From contig OX419763.1 in the NCBI GenBank assembly GCA_948567375.1, positions 682,001 to 746,000 on the forward strand: 64,000 nucleotides of DNA, read 5' to 3'. The DNA comes from Lunularia cruciata. Taxonomy: Eukaryota > Streptophyta > Marchantiopsida > Lunulariales > Lunulariaceae. The first letter of the stretch is position 1. The number at the start of each line of letters is the position of its first letter. This document shows, in pieces, positions 1 to 11,181 of this stretch. Position numbers and translations under genes: made by a program. A model generated the notes under the pieces. It saw only the letters and a list, made by a program, of their open reading frames with translations, ran no database searches and was not told the origin of the DNA.

Positions 1-810
1 TGTTTTCTATGGTTGTACTCAAGACACCATCTCTTCTGGTCGACTTCACAATTACTTGTAGCTATTTTTGCCATGAAACCTGGAAAACTCAAGTTCCAAT
101 TCCAAGCCACAAAAGTGATCTAAGGTCTACTCAAGACTTCAATCCTTGCTATGGCATCTAACCTCCAAATTGTAGAATTCCCCACTACAAGTGAGGGACT
201 CTTCTTTCCACCCCTCTTTCCACCCTTCATCATGTGATCTCTCACTCTTGGTATCTGGAAGATAATTCTTCCATCTTTTGGATGTGAAATTCTCACTCCC
301 TCAGGATTCTTCAAAATCAAACTCTCAGCTGGCTTTGTAATAGGCACTCCTTCCAAAAAACTACTTAGTGATATAGGATACTTGTGTGAAATTTTGAAAG
401 TCTTGGATGAAGTTTCAATCTTATAGTTCCTTGTCGTGCAATTATTCCTCAATCACTCTTCACTTGATATTCACACATTTTGCATGCATTCCTCTTGTCA
501 CTATCAATTTTATCCCACTCATGCCTTAGTTGTTTTCTTGCTTGTACATTCTTGGTTGGCAAACCCAAAGGAAAGTTGTTACTTTGTCTCACATTGGGTT
601 GATCACCCTAAGGCAAAGTTTCCTTACTTTGGGTTCCCACCATGACAAGTGTGATCCAAGTTCCTATTTTCTTGACACAAAGTAAACTACTTTTGTTTTG
701 ACTCAAAGACACAATTCTCCTTCTTTTTGTCACCATTTGGGTTCAATTTGACTTTGATTGTACACTTCTTCTTCAAAATATAACAAAACCAAAAAAATGT
801 TGGTACCACA
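1..810 (-). mobile_element. Copy Q: partial family X LTR, minus strand
   Basis: The right end reads ATGTTGGTACCACA, the reverse complement of the family X LTR start, so this is the 5' part of a minus-strand LTR whose remainder lies left of the window. A TATA-like box (TATAAG on the minus strand, near 420-425) precedes a coding tract read leftwards from about 452 whose N-terminus (PISLSSFLEGVPITKPAES) resembles the N-termini of the other LTR-borne tracts and which reaches the STIWRLDAIARIEVLSR motif near 150. The bases after 810 do not look like the polypurine tract and integrase tail seen beside the 3' LTRs elsewhere, so a solo LTR is more likely than half of a full element. The copy is broken. 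Confidence 0.8.
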
Positions 811-2612
811 CTCCTACCCATAGGATTTGAGGAAGTACTTGAATGGTTATGGGAGTACCATATGTTTATGGCCTCCTATTATGGCACATACTTTCTTGGA
901 CCTTAAATCCAAGGAGACACATTCAAAAGAAATATAAATTAGGGAAATGAAAAAATTCTTTCGGGAATCTTCTATTTCCCAAGCATCAATAGCAAGATGG
1001 TGCCACATGCATGACAAAATTTTCAGTTCAAATGAAAGGTGGAGCCACACACATAAAATTTTAAGGGCAAATCAAAAAGGTACAATTTTCCAAGGTGGTA
1101 CTCAACTCAAACAAAACTCTAATGGAGTGGGTCCTTATGGTCTTGGGCAAAGGGAAATTTGTGCTATATGTGCATCAAATTAAGAAGTTTCTATCCTAGA
1201 GAGCAAGAACCCAAAAAAGAATTGAAGTATTCGTGACGCTTAAGATTGATTGCATAGGCACTCTTGGTTAGGTCAGATCAAATAAGAAATGATTCTCTTG
1301 ATTTTTCTATTTGCAATTATCATAACCACATGGAGGCAAATAGAGTAGATGGAGAAGTACCAACATATGAAATTTACTACAAAATCTTTGCAAAACTTAA
1401 TTGTTGTGTAGACTAGACCAACTTCAAGATAGTGTGACTGGAAGAATTCAGAAAACCCACCAAGAGTTAACTTAGAGGTAGGAGAGATGGCACCACAAAA
1501 AACCACAAAAGTTGAAGTACCAATCTACATGCAGCTAGGATATTTATGTGACTTCAACAATGTAGACACAACAATGAGGAAGAAGATAGAGAGGAGCAAG
1601 ATATGGAACATCATTTCCCACAAGGTCTTTACCAAATAAATTGCAGCTTATGAGAGTTGTGTCAATGGCAAAAGACATATAGGTAGAATCAAAGGTCATC
1701 AACATCATGTTTCCTATACTTGGCTCAACTTGGTAAAATCCTTCCCAATTCCAAGGACTCAATATTTTCCCTAAAGAAGAAGTCAATCAACATCCCCATG
1801 GCTTGGAAGGAATTCAAGTGAAGATCATTGCACTTTTAAGTGCTTTCTTTCTTTAACCCTATCAAGAATTCATCTTAGCAATGAACAAGAATGGGTTCCT
1901 AATGATAATAGTCTTGTACTTGCTATTTTCTTCACTTTGAAAAGAATTTTCAGTAGCTCATTGGTGGTTAGGGAAAAATATCTTTCTTAAGTGTACCACT
2001 CATAGATATTGTGATCCAAAGTCTATTATATGAGGATGAATCCAATTATGCTCCATATAGTTTACAAAACTATGGGAGTGTTGTGCTTACTTTAAGAAGG
2101 TAGTCTTAACCGGTAAGACAAAAGGAAGGGAGCTTTTCACTATGAGGCATGTACTATGGAAGTTGTGGAACATTTGGCTACTACTTTCTAGTTGAAAGAG
2201 ACACTTACCAAGGAATTTTTGTCTACTTTGTAGTTGCTAATTTCCAAAAAGAGTTACCAAGAAATGACAAAGTGGATGGGATTGGAGGCTAGAATGTGAG
2301 TCCCTATGTGACAACCTATTTGATGGCCAATTTTACCAAGTGTACAATAGCAATTGAGAGAACTTCTTGAAGTCACAAGTGATTGTGACTATGGGAGTTT
2401 GGGAAGAAAAATTATGGGAACCTCTTGATCTCATAGAAGTAGAGGCTGCCAAAAAACAAGATGAAGAAGGCAACTAGTCCAAAAGGGTGTAGTGGTGTTA
2501 CTACCCCTAGTGAAGGAGAAGAAGAAGCTTAGGGCTAGGATCAAGATCAGGATCAGGATGCTTGGTAGTAAGGAGGAAGAAACAAAGAGCTCTCTACCAA
2601 AAGAAAGGATTA
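811..2612. other. Unassigned old DNA with a coding-like tract
   Basis: This stretch between LTR copies Q and B matches neither LTR. Between about 990 and 1075 there are two imperfect copies of a roughly 40-bp unit (GGTGCCACATGCATGACAAA and GGAGCCACACACATAAAATT are corresponding parts). From about 1487 to 2570 the plus strand reads like decayed coding sequence: it opens MAPQKTTKVEVPIYMQLGYL and near 2510-2570 shows an acidic tail with a DQDQDQD run. I do not recognise a family. It may be part of another retroelement's gag-like gene or a host gene remnant. The same host sequence seems to resume after copy B at 11986. Confidence 0.35.
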
Positions 2613-2791
2613 TATGGTACCCCTTTTTTTTTGGTGAGTTTTAAAGAAGAAGTGTATTGTTAAAGCCAAAGTGAGTCTCAATGAGGAAGAAAAGAGAAGA
2701 ATCATGTGTTTAGGTTAGACCCAAAGAAGTCTACTTCATGTCAAATGAAGGGCTCTAATCAAACTTATAGGGTGGTAGATCCAAAGAAAGG

Positions 2792-4733
2792 TGTGGTACT
2801 CACATTTTTCATTTTGGACGAGTTTTGAAGAAGAAGTGCCTTGCTGAAACCAAATTGAAACCAAATGGAGAAGAAATGAGGGGAAACATGTGTTTTGGTC
2901 AGGCCCAAGGAAGTTAACTTTGTGTTAGAGGAAGAAGGACTTGGATTGGATCATACCTGAGGAAGTCAACTTTGTGTCAGAGGAAGAAAACTTGGATCAG
3001 ATGCTAAAGGAGTGCAGACCCGAAGGAGGAAGGAAGGTTGCAGGTCAGGATTCTTGCAAGGGTTGTATCTCATTGAAAAAAGTCCAAATTGTGCGTGCTA
3101 TATCCTGTTGGAAGCTTCTTGTTCACAACTTTTTGCTGCCACCAAAACCACAAAGTTGAAGGTTTGTAGCAAAAGTTACAAGCATTTGAAGTTTTGGGAG
3201 TAGATGTATAGAGCAGTTGAGTGTCTTTGGGTTAGTTTCTTTGGGTTCACAGTACTTTGGGTCTATGTTCTTTGGGTCTATACAACTCCAGACTTATATG
3301 ACTTCCGGTGTAGAGACTTTGGGTTAGAAGCTTCTTCACCTCAGGACAAAGGTGACTAGATCTAAGGTAGTTGGACCTTGGATTGTAGTGAAGGTGACTT
3401 TGGGAGTCTTGCCAGAGGCATCAGAGGAAGTTAGAGTAAGGAAAGAAGATATTTATGATACCCATGACTTCAATATCAATTCTCATTGGAGATAGGATAG
3501 AATTAAAAGAGAAATAGTAGTAGTGAATGAACCTAAAGTGCAAAATTGGATAGTAAGTGTCTTTAGGTCAGTTATATGAGCGATTAGAGGAAAGTGGGTT
3601 ACAAATTGAAGGCATAGATTTTGTACCTATGCTTCAATTACAATTATTGATGAGGATATAGTAGAATTAGCAAAGGAGTTGATTGTAATTAGAAGTCCGA
3701 AGTTGCAAAAGTAGGAGTGCAAGTGTCTTTGGAGTTGTCATTTGAGACATTAGAGAAGAGTAGGTCAGAAGATAAAGAGTTAGATAGATTACCCATGAGA
3801 GCAATTGTAGTTCAGAGTGAAGAAGTGGTAGAAATAGCAAAGGAATTAGTAGAATTAGATGGACTTGAAGAAGGAGAAATACTTGGAGGATCATTGGGTT
3901 TGGAAGCCAAAGAAGAGATGGACATCGGATCGGAGTAGAACTAGTTTTGAGATTTGAAGAGGAAAATATAAAGGGATGCATTGTCATTTTGGATCTACAA
4001 GTTGGAAAAGTTGTTGTAGAAAAATATAGTTATTAACACCTATCAATTGATTCACTATTTAAAGAGGACATTTGCAATGTTATGTTGTTCAATATTCATA
4101 AATCCTAAGAATAGATAAAGCAAAGTGCTGATTTTAGTGCTCGTTGCTTGAGCTTAATTCTAAGTATCAACTCTGTGTTTATGTTTGTGAGTGTTGAGAG
4201 AATTTTGAAATGCAAGTCAGTGTGGTGTTGGATGTTGGATTCCATAGCCATGATCTTCATTCTGTGTGTTTGATCTTGAGTGAAGTGCAATCAAAGCAAT
4301 GCCTTGACAGATCTGAAAGGAATTGTAGTGTTGGTAGTTTTTTTGCATTTGTGAGTGCAATGCCGAGTTGATGTAAAGCAATTTCAATTGAGGAAGTTGT
4401 GCCCTTAGTGGAGGGGTGGAGCATAGTTTTAAGATGAAGTTGTTTTGTAGTGAAGTAGCTGTCTTTGACAGAATCTGAATCATCACAATCAAGAATTGTT
4501 TGTATAGTATTTGATGGTATTGTGATTAGTGGGTGTTCATTTGTGACAAGACTGCGAGTTAGTGCATGTTACTCTCTTCTGAGTTTAGTTGCTACCTGAG
4601 AGATTAAAGATGTAATCAAGAAGAACTACATTGTTACTTTGCTTTGTATTTGACCAATTCTTAATAGTATCTCTGCAGGAACAAACTTTACTTACTTGAT
4701 TACGGCAAAAGTGATATTTCTTGGGTTGTCACA
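2792..4733 (+). mobile_element. Copy A: short variant solo LTR of family X inside B
   Basis: It starts TGTGGTACTCACATTTTTC and ends TTGGGTTGTCACA. The flanks AAAGG (2787-2791) and TAAGG (4734-4738) are a near-perfect 5-bp target duplication. At 1.94 kb it is about half the usual length. The N-terminal and coiled-coil parts of the LTR coding tract are missing and the middle (about 2940-3330) is a different sequence shared with copy F. The C-terminal acidic coding piece remains at 3717-3938, followed by the TATTTAAAG box near 4057 and the standard LTR tail. Broken. Confidence 0.82.
3224..3325 (+). repeat. Cluster of CTTTGGGT octamers in copy A
   Basis: The octamer CTTTGGGT or a one-base variant occurs five times in about 100 bp, twice followed by CTAT. 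The same octamer and its complement ACCCAAAG are frequent in the first 500 bp of most family X LTRs, for example near 600-760 and 36000-36070. It could be a protein-binding motif of the LTR promoter or simple microduplication. Confidence 0.5.
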
Positions 4734-4947
4734 TAAGGTTACCTTGCATTGGGATAATCAGCTAGACACAAAGAAACTATAACAACTTTGCTTTGGGTCA
4801 CACAAATCAAGAAGGTGCCATTCAAAGAAAATGGTTACTTTGGGGGAATAAAAGTTGAGAGTGACAAGAAACAAACATGCAAAATATGTGATTGTCAATT
4901 GCAAATTGACTAAAGAATGACTAAAGAATGATTGCACAGCAAAGCAC

Positions 4948-4955
4948 TATAAAGA
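4948..4955 (+). promoter_or_regulatory. TATA-like box upstream of the LTR coding tract, copy B
   Basis: TATAAAGA lies at the position equivalent to the TATAAAAT boxes of copies C, G and J, a few hundred bases upstream of the coding tract. Assigned by position and sequence only. Confidence 0.4.
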
Positions 4956-5366
4956 GTGGAGTCAAAGAAGATATACTATTCCTATAAATTGTTGTACTAA
5001 AGGAATAAAAATCTTGAGGCCAAACAAGAGTTTGACTTTCCAAAGACTTGAGGGAGTTAGAATAGCATGTTCATGAGAGGGGGTAATGTTTCAATGACCA
5101 TGAATTTGTGACCGCATGATGCCAAGGAAGGGTGGTAGGAAGAGATCCTCCCTTGTAGTGAGGAATCCTATCATTTGGAGGTTGGATGTAGTGGCAAGGA
5201 TCAAAGTCTTGAGTAGACTTTGGATCACATTTTTGGACTAGAACTGGAATTTTAGTTTTAAGGGTTCATGGCAAAGATAGCTGCCAGTAGTTGTGAGGAT
5301 GGCCTCAAAGTGGAGGAGAAGAGATGTTATCTGGCTTGATAGACAAATTCAGATTGGAGATTAGTC

Positions 5367-5759
5367 TTGGGGAAGGAAGTAAGAGATGTGGTCGGAGTGA
5401 CCTTCTATTGGAAGGGTGACTCTTTAGAAGAAACCATAGAAATGAGAAATTACTTCAATGCTCCTTGCACCAACAATGGATATAAGGTGGATATATATTG
5501 GGACTTGACAAGGCAAAGTATCATCAGGGTCCTGATGGCAATGTTCAAACCCAATCACACCACGTACATGACAAATAACCAAGTAGTATTCTTTCACCAG
5601 ATCTTTGTTGAAGAGAAGGTGAATTGGACAAAGTGTTTTCATCAACAAATGAAGCAAATGATTGTGAATTGGAGAATATATCTGCCACTACACTACTTTG
5701 TGCCATTTTCAGCACAATTTTACTTAGGTTTGAACTTGCTAACTTTAGAGGAGAAATAG
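5367..5759 (+). other. LTR-borne coding tract of copy B, N-terminal domain
   Basis: This open stretch encodes the family X LTR protein's N-terminal domain: TFYWKGDSLEETIEMRNYFN, then MFKPNHTTYMTNNQVVFFHQ, VNWTKCFHQQ, and HYFVPFSAQFYLGLNLL. The pattern of aromatic residues (W, Y, F, H) and the order of blocks are the same in all copies, which is how I identify it. I do not recognise a named domain. The coiled-coil portion continues downstream to 6600, where copy C interrupts, and resumes at 10305. The whole tract in B is broken. Confidence 0.6.
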
Positions 5760-6974
5760 AGAATGGTTTCTCACTACCACCCAAAACTACATCAAGATGT
5801 AGATGCAGATGAGCAACATTACATCTGTTAGATTAGAGGGGATGATGAACACTTTGCCAGGATGGGACAATAGAAGATATTGGCAATGGCATTCCAAAGA
5901 CAAAGAAGCAAAACAGACCTAACAAGGTAGTGTCAAATTCCGCCATACAAGACAAGAAGATTAAAACCTGAGGCACAAGTCAATGGTTGTAAAAGTATTG
6001 TCAAAAGAGGATTCAAGAGGAGAAGCCAAGTACAAGTCACAAGACTTAGATCAAGAAGAAAAAGAAGAGCTCATATTAGATTCTTAGATTTAGATTCTAT
6101 CTTCCTCAGAGTAGAGAGTCAAGCAGTGAGAATGATGGAGAATCCAAAGTTCAGCAGTCGGAAGAAGAAGTGGTTGAGGAGGAAGAATGGGAGTTCCATG
6201 CGGTGATCAATCATATGGAAAGAGGAGATATCTCATATTTGGAATACCTACAATGGAAATGGCCAATCACTAGGATGAAGAGCCAAGGTTGGTGTTCCAA
6301 AGGGGAGTAAGATCAAGGAGAGGTCTATAGTCTACAACTGCAGGACCGCATCAAGTGAAGGAAGAAGAGGATAACTTGGAGGATGTTAGAGTGATGGTGT
6401 GATGATCAAGGCTTTGGAATAAGGCACTAATGGAAAAATTACCTACTGAAGCCAAGGACAAAGAAGATAGAGAAGGTGAAATAGAAGAGTTCAAAGGAGT
6501 GGAGTATTTGTACAATATTTTTTCTCTATTGCTGGTGGAATTGAAGAAGAAGAAGGAAGAGATGTAGAAAGATCATCTAGAGGTGAAAGATGAGTTGCAG
6601 ATTGTGGTACCCACATTTTTTGTTTTTTATGGTTAGTAGTGTTTAAGAGACGAAGTAAGCACGGAAAAGTCAAATTGCGGACAAAGAAGAGGTGAAGGTA
6701 ACTTCGGAGGAAAGCCAAAGAAGCTGACATCAGATCCGATGATGGAGGTACTCGGAAGAGGAGTACGCCGAAAGCAGGCCGAAGATCATCGTCTTTGGGT
6801 TGGAAAACGCAGGAATGATGAAGACCGTTTAACAACCTCGGTACATGGCAAGAAAGTACATTTCAAGAAATGGCGGGGGCAGAAGAAGCATGTCTTGATA
6901 GTGACCGGGGATGCACGCAAAAGAGAGAAACTCACAGACGAAATTGACTGAAGAATGATTGCGATTCGGGGCAA

Positions 6975-6982
6975 TATAAAAT
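6975..6982 (+). promoter_or_regulatory. TATA box upstream of the LTR coding tract, copy C
   Basis: TATAAAAT occurs about 370 bp into the LTR. The same box stands at the equivalent place in copies G (36242), H (41148), J (43802) and, on the minus strand, E (31112-31119), shortly before the first part of the coding tract. Confidence 0.6.
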
Positions 6983-7405
6983 TGCGACTGCGTAGGGGGA
7001 AGTTGAATTTGCTGAGTAAATTTCCAATTCCTTTGAGTAGTCATCCTACAGGAATATGTGTCCAAAAGCCCGTCGAGAGTGAAATTTTCCAAAACCCTGA
7101 GGGAGTTAGTGTCTCGTCCAAGAGAGGGGCTGATCTTCCAACAGCGTCGAACGAGAGAACAAATCATGGCGAAGAAGGTGGCCAACGCGCTTGCAGTGAG
7201 AGGGTTTGCAATTTGAAGGGTAGATGTAGTAGCTAGGATCAAAGTCTTGGTTAGCCTTTGTATCACCTTTTTAGCATGGAACCGGAATTTCAGTTTCTCG
7301 AGAGTAATGGCAGAGATCGCTGCCAGTAATTGTGAGGAGGGTCCCGAAGTGGAGGGGAAGAGAGGCAATCCGGCTCGATGGACTGAGTCGGATTGGAAGT
7401 AAGTC

Positions 7406-7986
7406 TTGGGAAGAGAAGCAGGAGAGCCAACAAGAATCACCTTCTATTGGAATTGTGATGCTGCAGAGGAGACGGCGGAGATTTGTAATTCGTTTTTTGC
7501 TCCAAGAACTACGAATGGTTACAAGGTGGAGTCCTATCGGGACCCGATCCGAAGAAGTATCATAGGGGCAATGATGGCCATGTTCAAGCCAAAGCAAACA
7601 ACATACGTAACCATGCAGCAGGCGGTCTTCTTCCACCAGATGTTTGCAGGAGTAACCGTGAATTGGGCGAAGTGTTTCTATCAACAACAAGGCAGATGGT
7701 AGTGAATTGGCAAATGGGCTCGCCACCGCATTATTTTGCACCATTTGTAGCACATTTCTACTTCGGCCTAAACTTGCTCTCTGAAGACGAGCGGCATCAT
7801 ATGGTCTTCCACATGCACCCTGATTTGAGACGAGAAGCCGACGAAGAGGAGCAACAGTATATGCTTCAGCTGCGGGTGAATGATGAATACTTTGTGAGAA
7901 CGGGACAGTGGAAGATCAAAGATGTGGCCAGTCCAAAGATGAAGAAGCAAAGTAAACCCGAAGGAGCTAAACCATTGCCCATCTAA
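7406..7986 (+). other. LTR-borne coding tract of copy C, N-terminal domain
   Basis: Two overlapping open stretches carry the best preserved N-terminal domain: TFYWNCDAAEETAEICNSFF, then YRDPIRRSIIGAMMAMFKPK, QQAVFFHQMFAGVTVNWAKC, PPHYFAPFVAHFYFGLNLL and HMHPDLRREADEEEQQYMLQ. The blocks EDERHHM and HPDLRREAD introduce the acidic linker. No catalytic motif is evident. The domain has conserved W, H, F and Y positions across at least ten copies here, which points to a folded domain rather than low-complexity sequence. Unknown family. Confidence 0.6.
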
Positions 7987-8004
7987 CGCAAGACTCGAAG
8001 ACTG

Positions 8005-8883
8005 ATGTTGAAGACCACTAACGTCATGAGAAGAGCATCTTTGGGATCAAAGTTGGATGAAGAAATTGAGTCACAAGAAGAGGACTCAGAAGAAGAAGAG
8101 CTCACGTTGAAAAGTGGGGAGTCAGGTAGTGAAAGTGAGGGAGAGCCCGAAGTCCAGCAATTGGTGGTGGTGAGTGAGGCGGGCGAGGCAATGGTGGAAA
8201 ACAAGCCAAAACCCAAAGCAAAGAAGGAATATCCCGTGGGGCCGAGTTCAAGAGGCCAAGACAAAGATAGTGCCGACACTACAAAGATACGAAGATCAAG
8301 ACTTTGGATGAAGGAGCCGATGACACAGGAAAAGACTCCAGACAAAGGTGGCAGTGATGAAGAAGAAACTTTTGGCGGGATAGCATATTTGACGAGGGTG
8401 ATCACACCTATGCTCGAGCTATTGAAAGAACATTGTATGGGAATTGCCCAAGATCAAGTAAAAGGGATGAATGAGCTGCAGGTGGTGAAGCATCTCTTGA
8501 AGGAAGTGCAGGAGCTGCAGGAGCATCAAATCCAAAGAAGTGCGGAAATTGAAGATCTTTGGAAGGAGGAAGACTCAAGGAAGAAAATGTTGAGCGTGCT
8601 ACAAGAGAGTTGCGCAGAGAAGGAGAAGGACCTGCAAAAGCAAGCCGGAGAGTTGAAGGAGCAGGCGATGTGGCTCAGCAAGATGCAAGAGGAAGTAAGT
8701 AATGTGCGCGTCGAGAATGTCCATTTTAAGGAGATGAACATCCTGATGGAGCAAGAATTGGACAGCTTGAAGAAGAGTGCCGCAACAAAAGATCAAGCAT
8801 GGCAGAGAGAATTGGCGTCCAGGCAAGAAGAAGAAGAGTGTTTGCGAGAACTTGTCAAGAGTGCGGAGCAGCAAAAAATGTAG
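8005..8883 (+). other. LTR-borne coding tract of copy C, acidic linker and coiled coil
   Basis: A 292-residue open stretch, the longest in this family here. Residues 1-60 are acidic and serine-rich (ESQEEDSEEEELTLKSGESG). Near residue 97 is the conserved block RRSRLWMKEP, equivalent to VQRSRLWGKAP in other copies. From about residue 130 to the end it is a long heptad-rich coiled coil (ELQVVKHLLKEVQELQEHQ; DQAWQRELASRQEEEECLRE). On its own it looks like a generic myosin-like or Uso1-like protein, but the same sequence recurs in every full-size LTR, so it is element-encoded. Function unknown; a structural or oligomerisation role is only a guess. Confidence 0.65.
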
Positions 8884-9164
8884 TATGCATAGGAGAAGAA
8901 GATGCTCGCTGCAGAATACGAAGACGAGTTGCAGATGTACCGGGAGGAGTTAAAGGTGGAGCGTTCTTGAGGATACACATCGGAATCAGTAGGGGACATT
9001 GCGGGGAGATTACGTGCAATTTTAAGCACGGAGGCTGAAGGAAGATTGGAAGAAGCTCATCTACATGAGTTAAAGTTACTTGTGCAAGAGACTCGGAAGC
9101 GAAGAGCCAAGGACGTGGATATGAATACCTTGCTCATTTGGTTGAGAGAACACGTAGATAGAAA

Positions 9165-9500
9165 ATGCTAGAAGTAGAAAATAATGTTAGTCTTAGATTG
9201 GATTTAGTCAATTTGGAGTTAGGGAAAATTCGGAATAGTGTGACAGTAGAGAAGAAACCCGATGTCGTAGAAGTAGGAATTCAGGTGTCATCGGACTTGA
9301 TAATTGACACATTAGAGAAGAGTGGGTCGGGAAATAAGAGTGTAGATGGAGTAACCAAGAGTTCAATTACAGATTGTAGTGAAGAAGTTGTAGAATTAGT
9401 AAAGAAGTTAGTAGAATCAGTCATACCCGAAGAAGGTGAAATAGTAAGAAGATCATCGGGTTTGGAAGCCGATGATGAGGTCGACATCGGATCAAGATAA
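9165..9500 (+). other. LTR-borne coding tract of copy C, C-terminal acidic part
   Basis: The block begins MLEVENNVSLRLDLVNLELG, continues with VVEVGIQVSSDLIIDTLEKS and closes with GEIVRRSSGLEADDEVDIGS before a stop. This tail, ending DIGSD or close to it, is the most widely shared coding remnant in the window (copies A, B, C, D, E, G, J, M, R and S), so it marks the 3' end of the LTR coding tract. It lies upstream of the second TATA-like position and thus still inside the presumed U3. Confidence 0.6.
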
Positions 9501-10681
9501 AAGTCGATTTTGAGATAGGAAAGAGCAGATATGAAGAGATAGATTGTCCCTTGGGATCTGTAGGTAGGAAAAGATGTTAGGAAGCGGTGTCTAGGTAGGC
9601 AAGTCTGCCGTTTGCTTCAGTAGTTAAGTGAAGCATTCGCAGTACAATGTTATTCAGTATTCCAATTTCTGAAGATAGATAAAGCAAAGTGTTGTTCTCA
9701 GTACTCGTCGCTTAAGCTTAATTTCGATTGTCAATTTCATATTTGTGTTTGTGAGTGTGTGGAGAATTCTGAAGAGCAAGTCAATGTGCTTGTGGATGTT
9801 GGAATCTGCAGCCTTGATCTTCATTCTGTGTGTTTGATCGTGAGTGAAGTGCATCAGAGCAATGCCTTGACAAGTCTGAGAGGAATTGTAGTATTGTTAG
9901 TATTCTGCATTTGTGATTGCAGCACGAAGTTGATGTGAAGCAATTTCGATCGAGGAAGTTGTGCCTTCAGTGGAGGGGTGGAACACAATTCTGAGGTGAA
10001 ATTGGTCTTTGCAGTGAAGTGCTGTCTTCGGGAGAATCTGAATCATCACAATCAAGAGTTGTTTGGACAGAATTGACTATGTTGTGATTATGTGTGTGTA
10101 TTCATGACAAGTTGTCAAAATTGTGAGCTTGTTACTCTCTTATGGGTGTAGTTTCTACCTGAGAGATTAAAGAAGCCATCAAGAAGAACTGCAATTGTGA
10201 GTTTTGACTTTGTATTTTACCAATTCTGGATCGTATCTCTGCGGGAACGAACTTTACTGACCCGATTACCGCAAAAGTGATATTTGTCGGGTTGTTACAC
10301 AGATGGTGTAGGATCTAAGTAAGGAAGTCTTGAAGTTGAAGGAGAAGTTAACCCAAAGAGACAAGGAAGCCAAAGAACTTGGGTTGATGAAATACTTTGG
10401 AGGAAGAGCTTAAATAACATAAAGGAGAGTTTCAAAGAGCGGGATAGTATTATTAAGCGCTACGAAGAAGCATTGAGAGAGCAAAAAATGGCATTGGAGA
10501 AAATGATAGTAGAATTCAAGGATGCACATTTGGAAGCAATGCATTCCAAGGCCATCATGGTCAAAATGGAGCAAGAATTGGAGAAAATTTGATTTAAGTG
10601 TTATAGAGAAAGTCAGGCTTGGCAATAGAAATTGGTGAGCAGAAGTTGATGAAGAAGACAGATTACAAGGATTGGTGAGGA

Positions 10682-11181
10682 ATGCAAAAGCTCAACTTGT
10701 TTGCTACAAAAAGGAAAAATAATTCCTTGGAATTAAAGATATACCAAACTGAGTTGGAAGCAAATAAGAATTGGGAGAAGAAAGTTCCAAGGAAGAATGC
10801 ATTAGAGCCAATAGAAGGAATTGTTTGGAGAATGAAGGCAATAGTAAGTACAGAAGCAGAAGTGAAGTGGGAAGAAGTGAGACAACACAAGTTGAAGTTA
10901 GATTGGAATTGGATGAACTTTATAGTGCTTTGAAGGTAGGAACTATATGCAAAGTAAACAAGGTAGGAGTGCAAGTATCTTTGGGTGAGTTTCTTGAGGT
11001 GTGTGAAGAAGTTAGAGTAGAGAAAGAGAACATAATTAGTAGATTGATGACTTCAATTGCAATCCAGGCTAAAGGTAGGATAGAAATAAAAGAAGAATTA
11101 GCCATAGTAGATGAACCCAAAGTGCAAGAGAAGATTGTAGTTACATCAGGTGTAGATGCTGAAGTGGAAGTAGACATATGA
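10682..11181 (+). other. LTR-borne coding tract of copy B, coiled-coil end and acidic tail
   Basis: After copy C the B coding tract resumes: the coiled coil from 10305, then an open stretch 10771-11181 whose last blocks, VGVQVSLGEFLEVCEEV and GVDAEVEVDI, correspond to the C-terminal tail in C and M. The tail is more diverged than in C. A TATTTAAAG box follows near 11310, then the LTR tail to 11980. Broken. Confidence 0.55.

Larger units (their letters stand above)
6603..10299 (+). mobile_element. Copy C: solo LTR of family X inside B
   Basis: It starts TGTGGTACCCACATTTTTTG and ends GTCGGGTTGTTACA, 3,697 bp. The flanks CAGAT (6598-6602) and CAGAT (10300-10304) are a perfect 5-bp target duplication, and the B coding tract rejoins exactly across it. 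It keeps more CpG dinucleotides than its neighbours, which in methylated plant DNA suggests it is among the younger copies. It carries the TATA box, the long coding tract (about 7020-9500) and the standard LTR tail. No internal gag-pol is present. The coding tract looks nearly continuous but has a few breaks. Confidence 0.9.

Noticed and set aside
8005-8883. A 292-residue coiled-coil open reading frame as a host gene (myosin-like or Uso1-like)
   Set aside because: The same sequence recurs in other LTR copies in the window (B, G, M) and lies between LTR ends with a CAGAT target duplication, so it is element-encoded.
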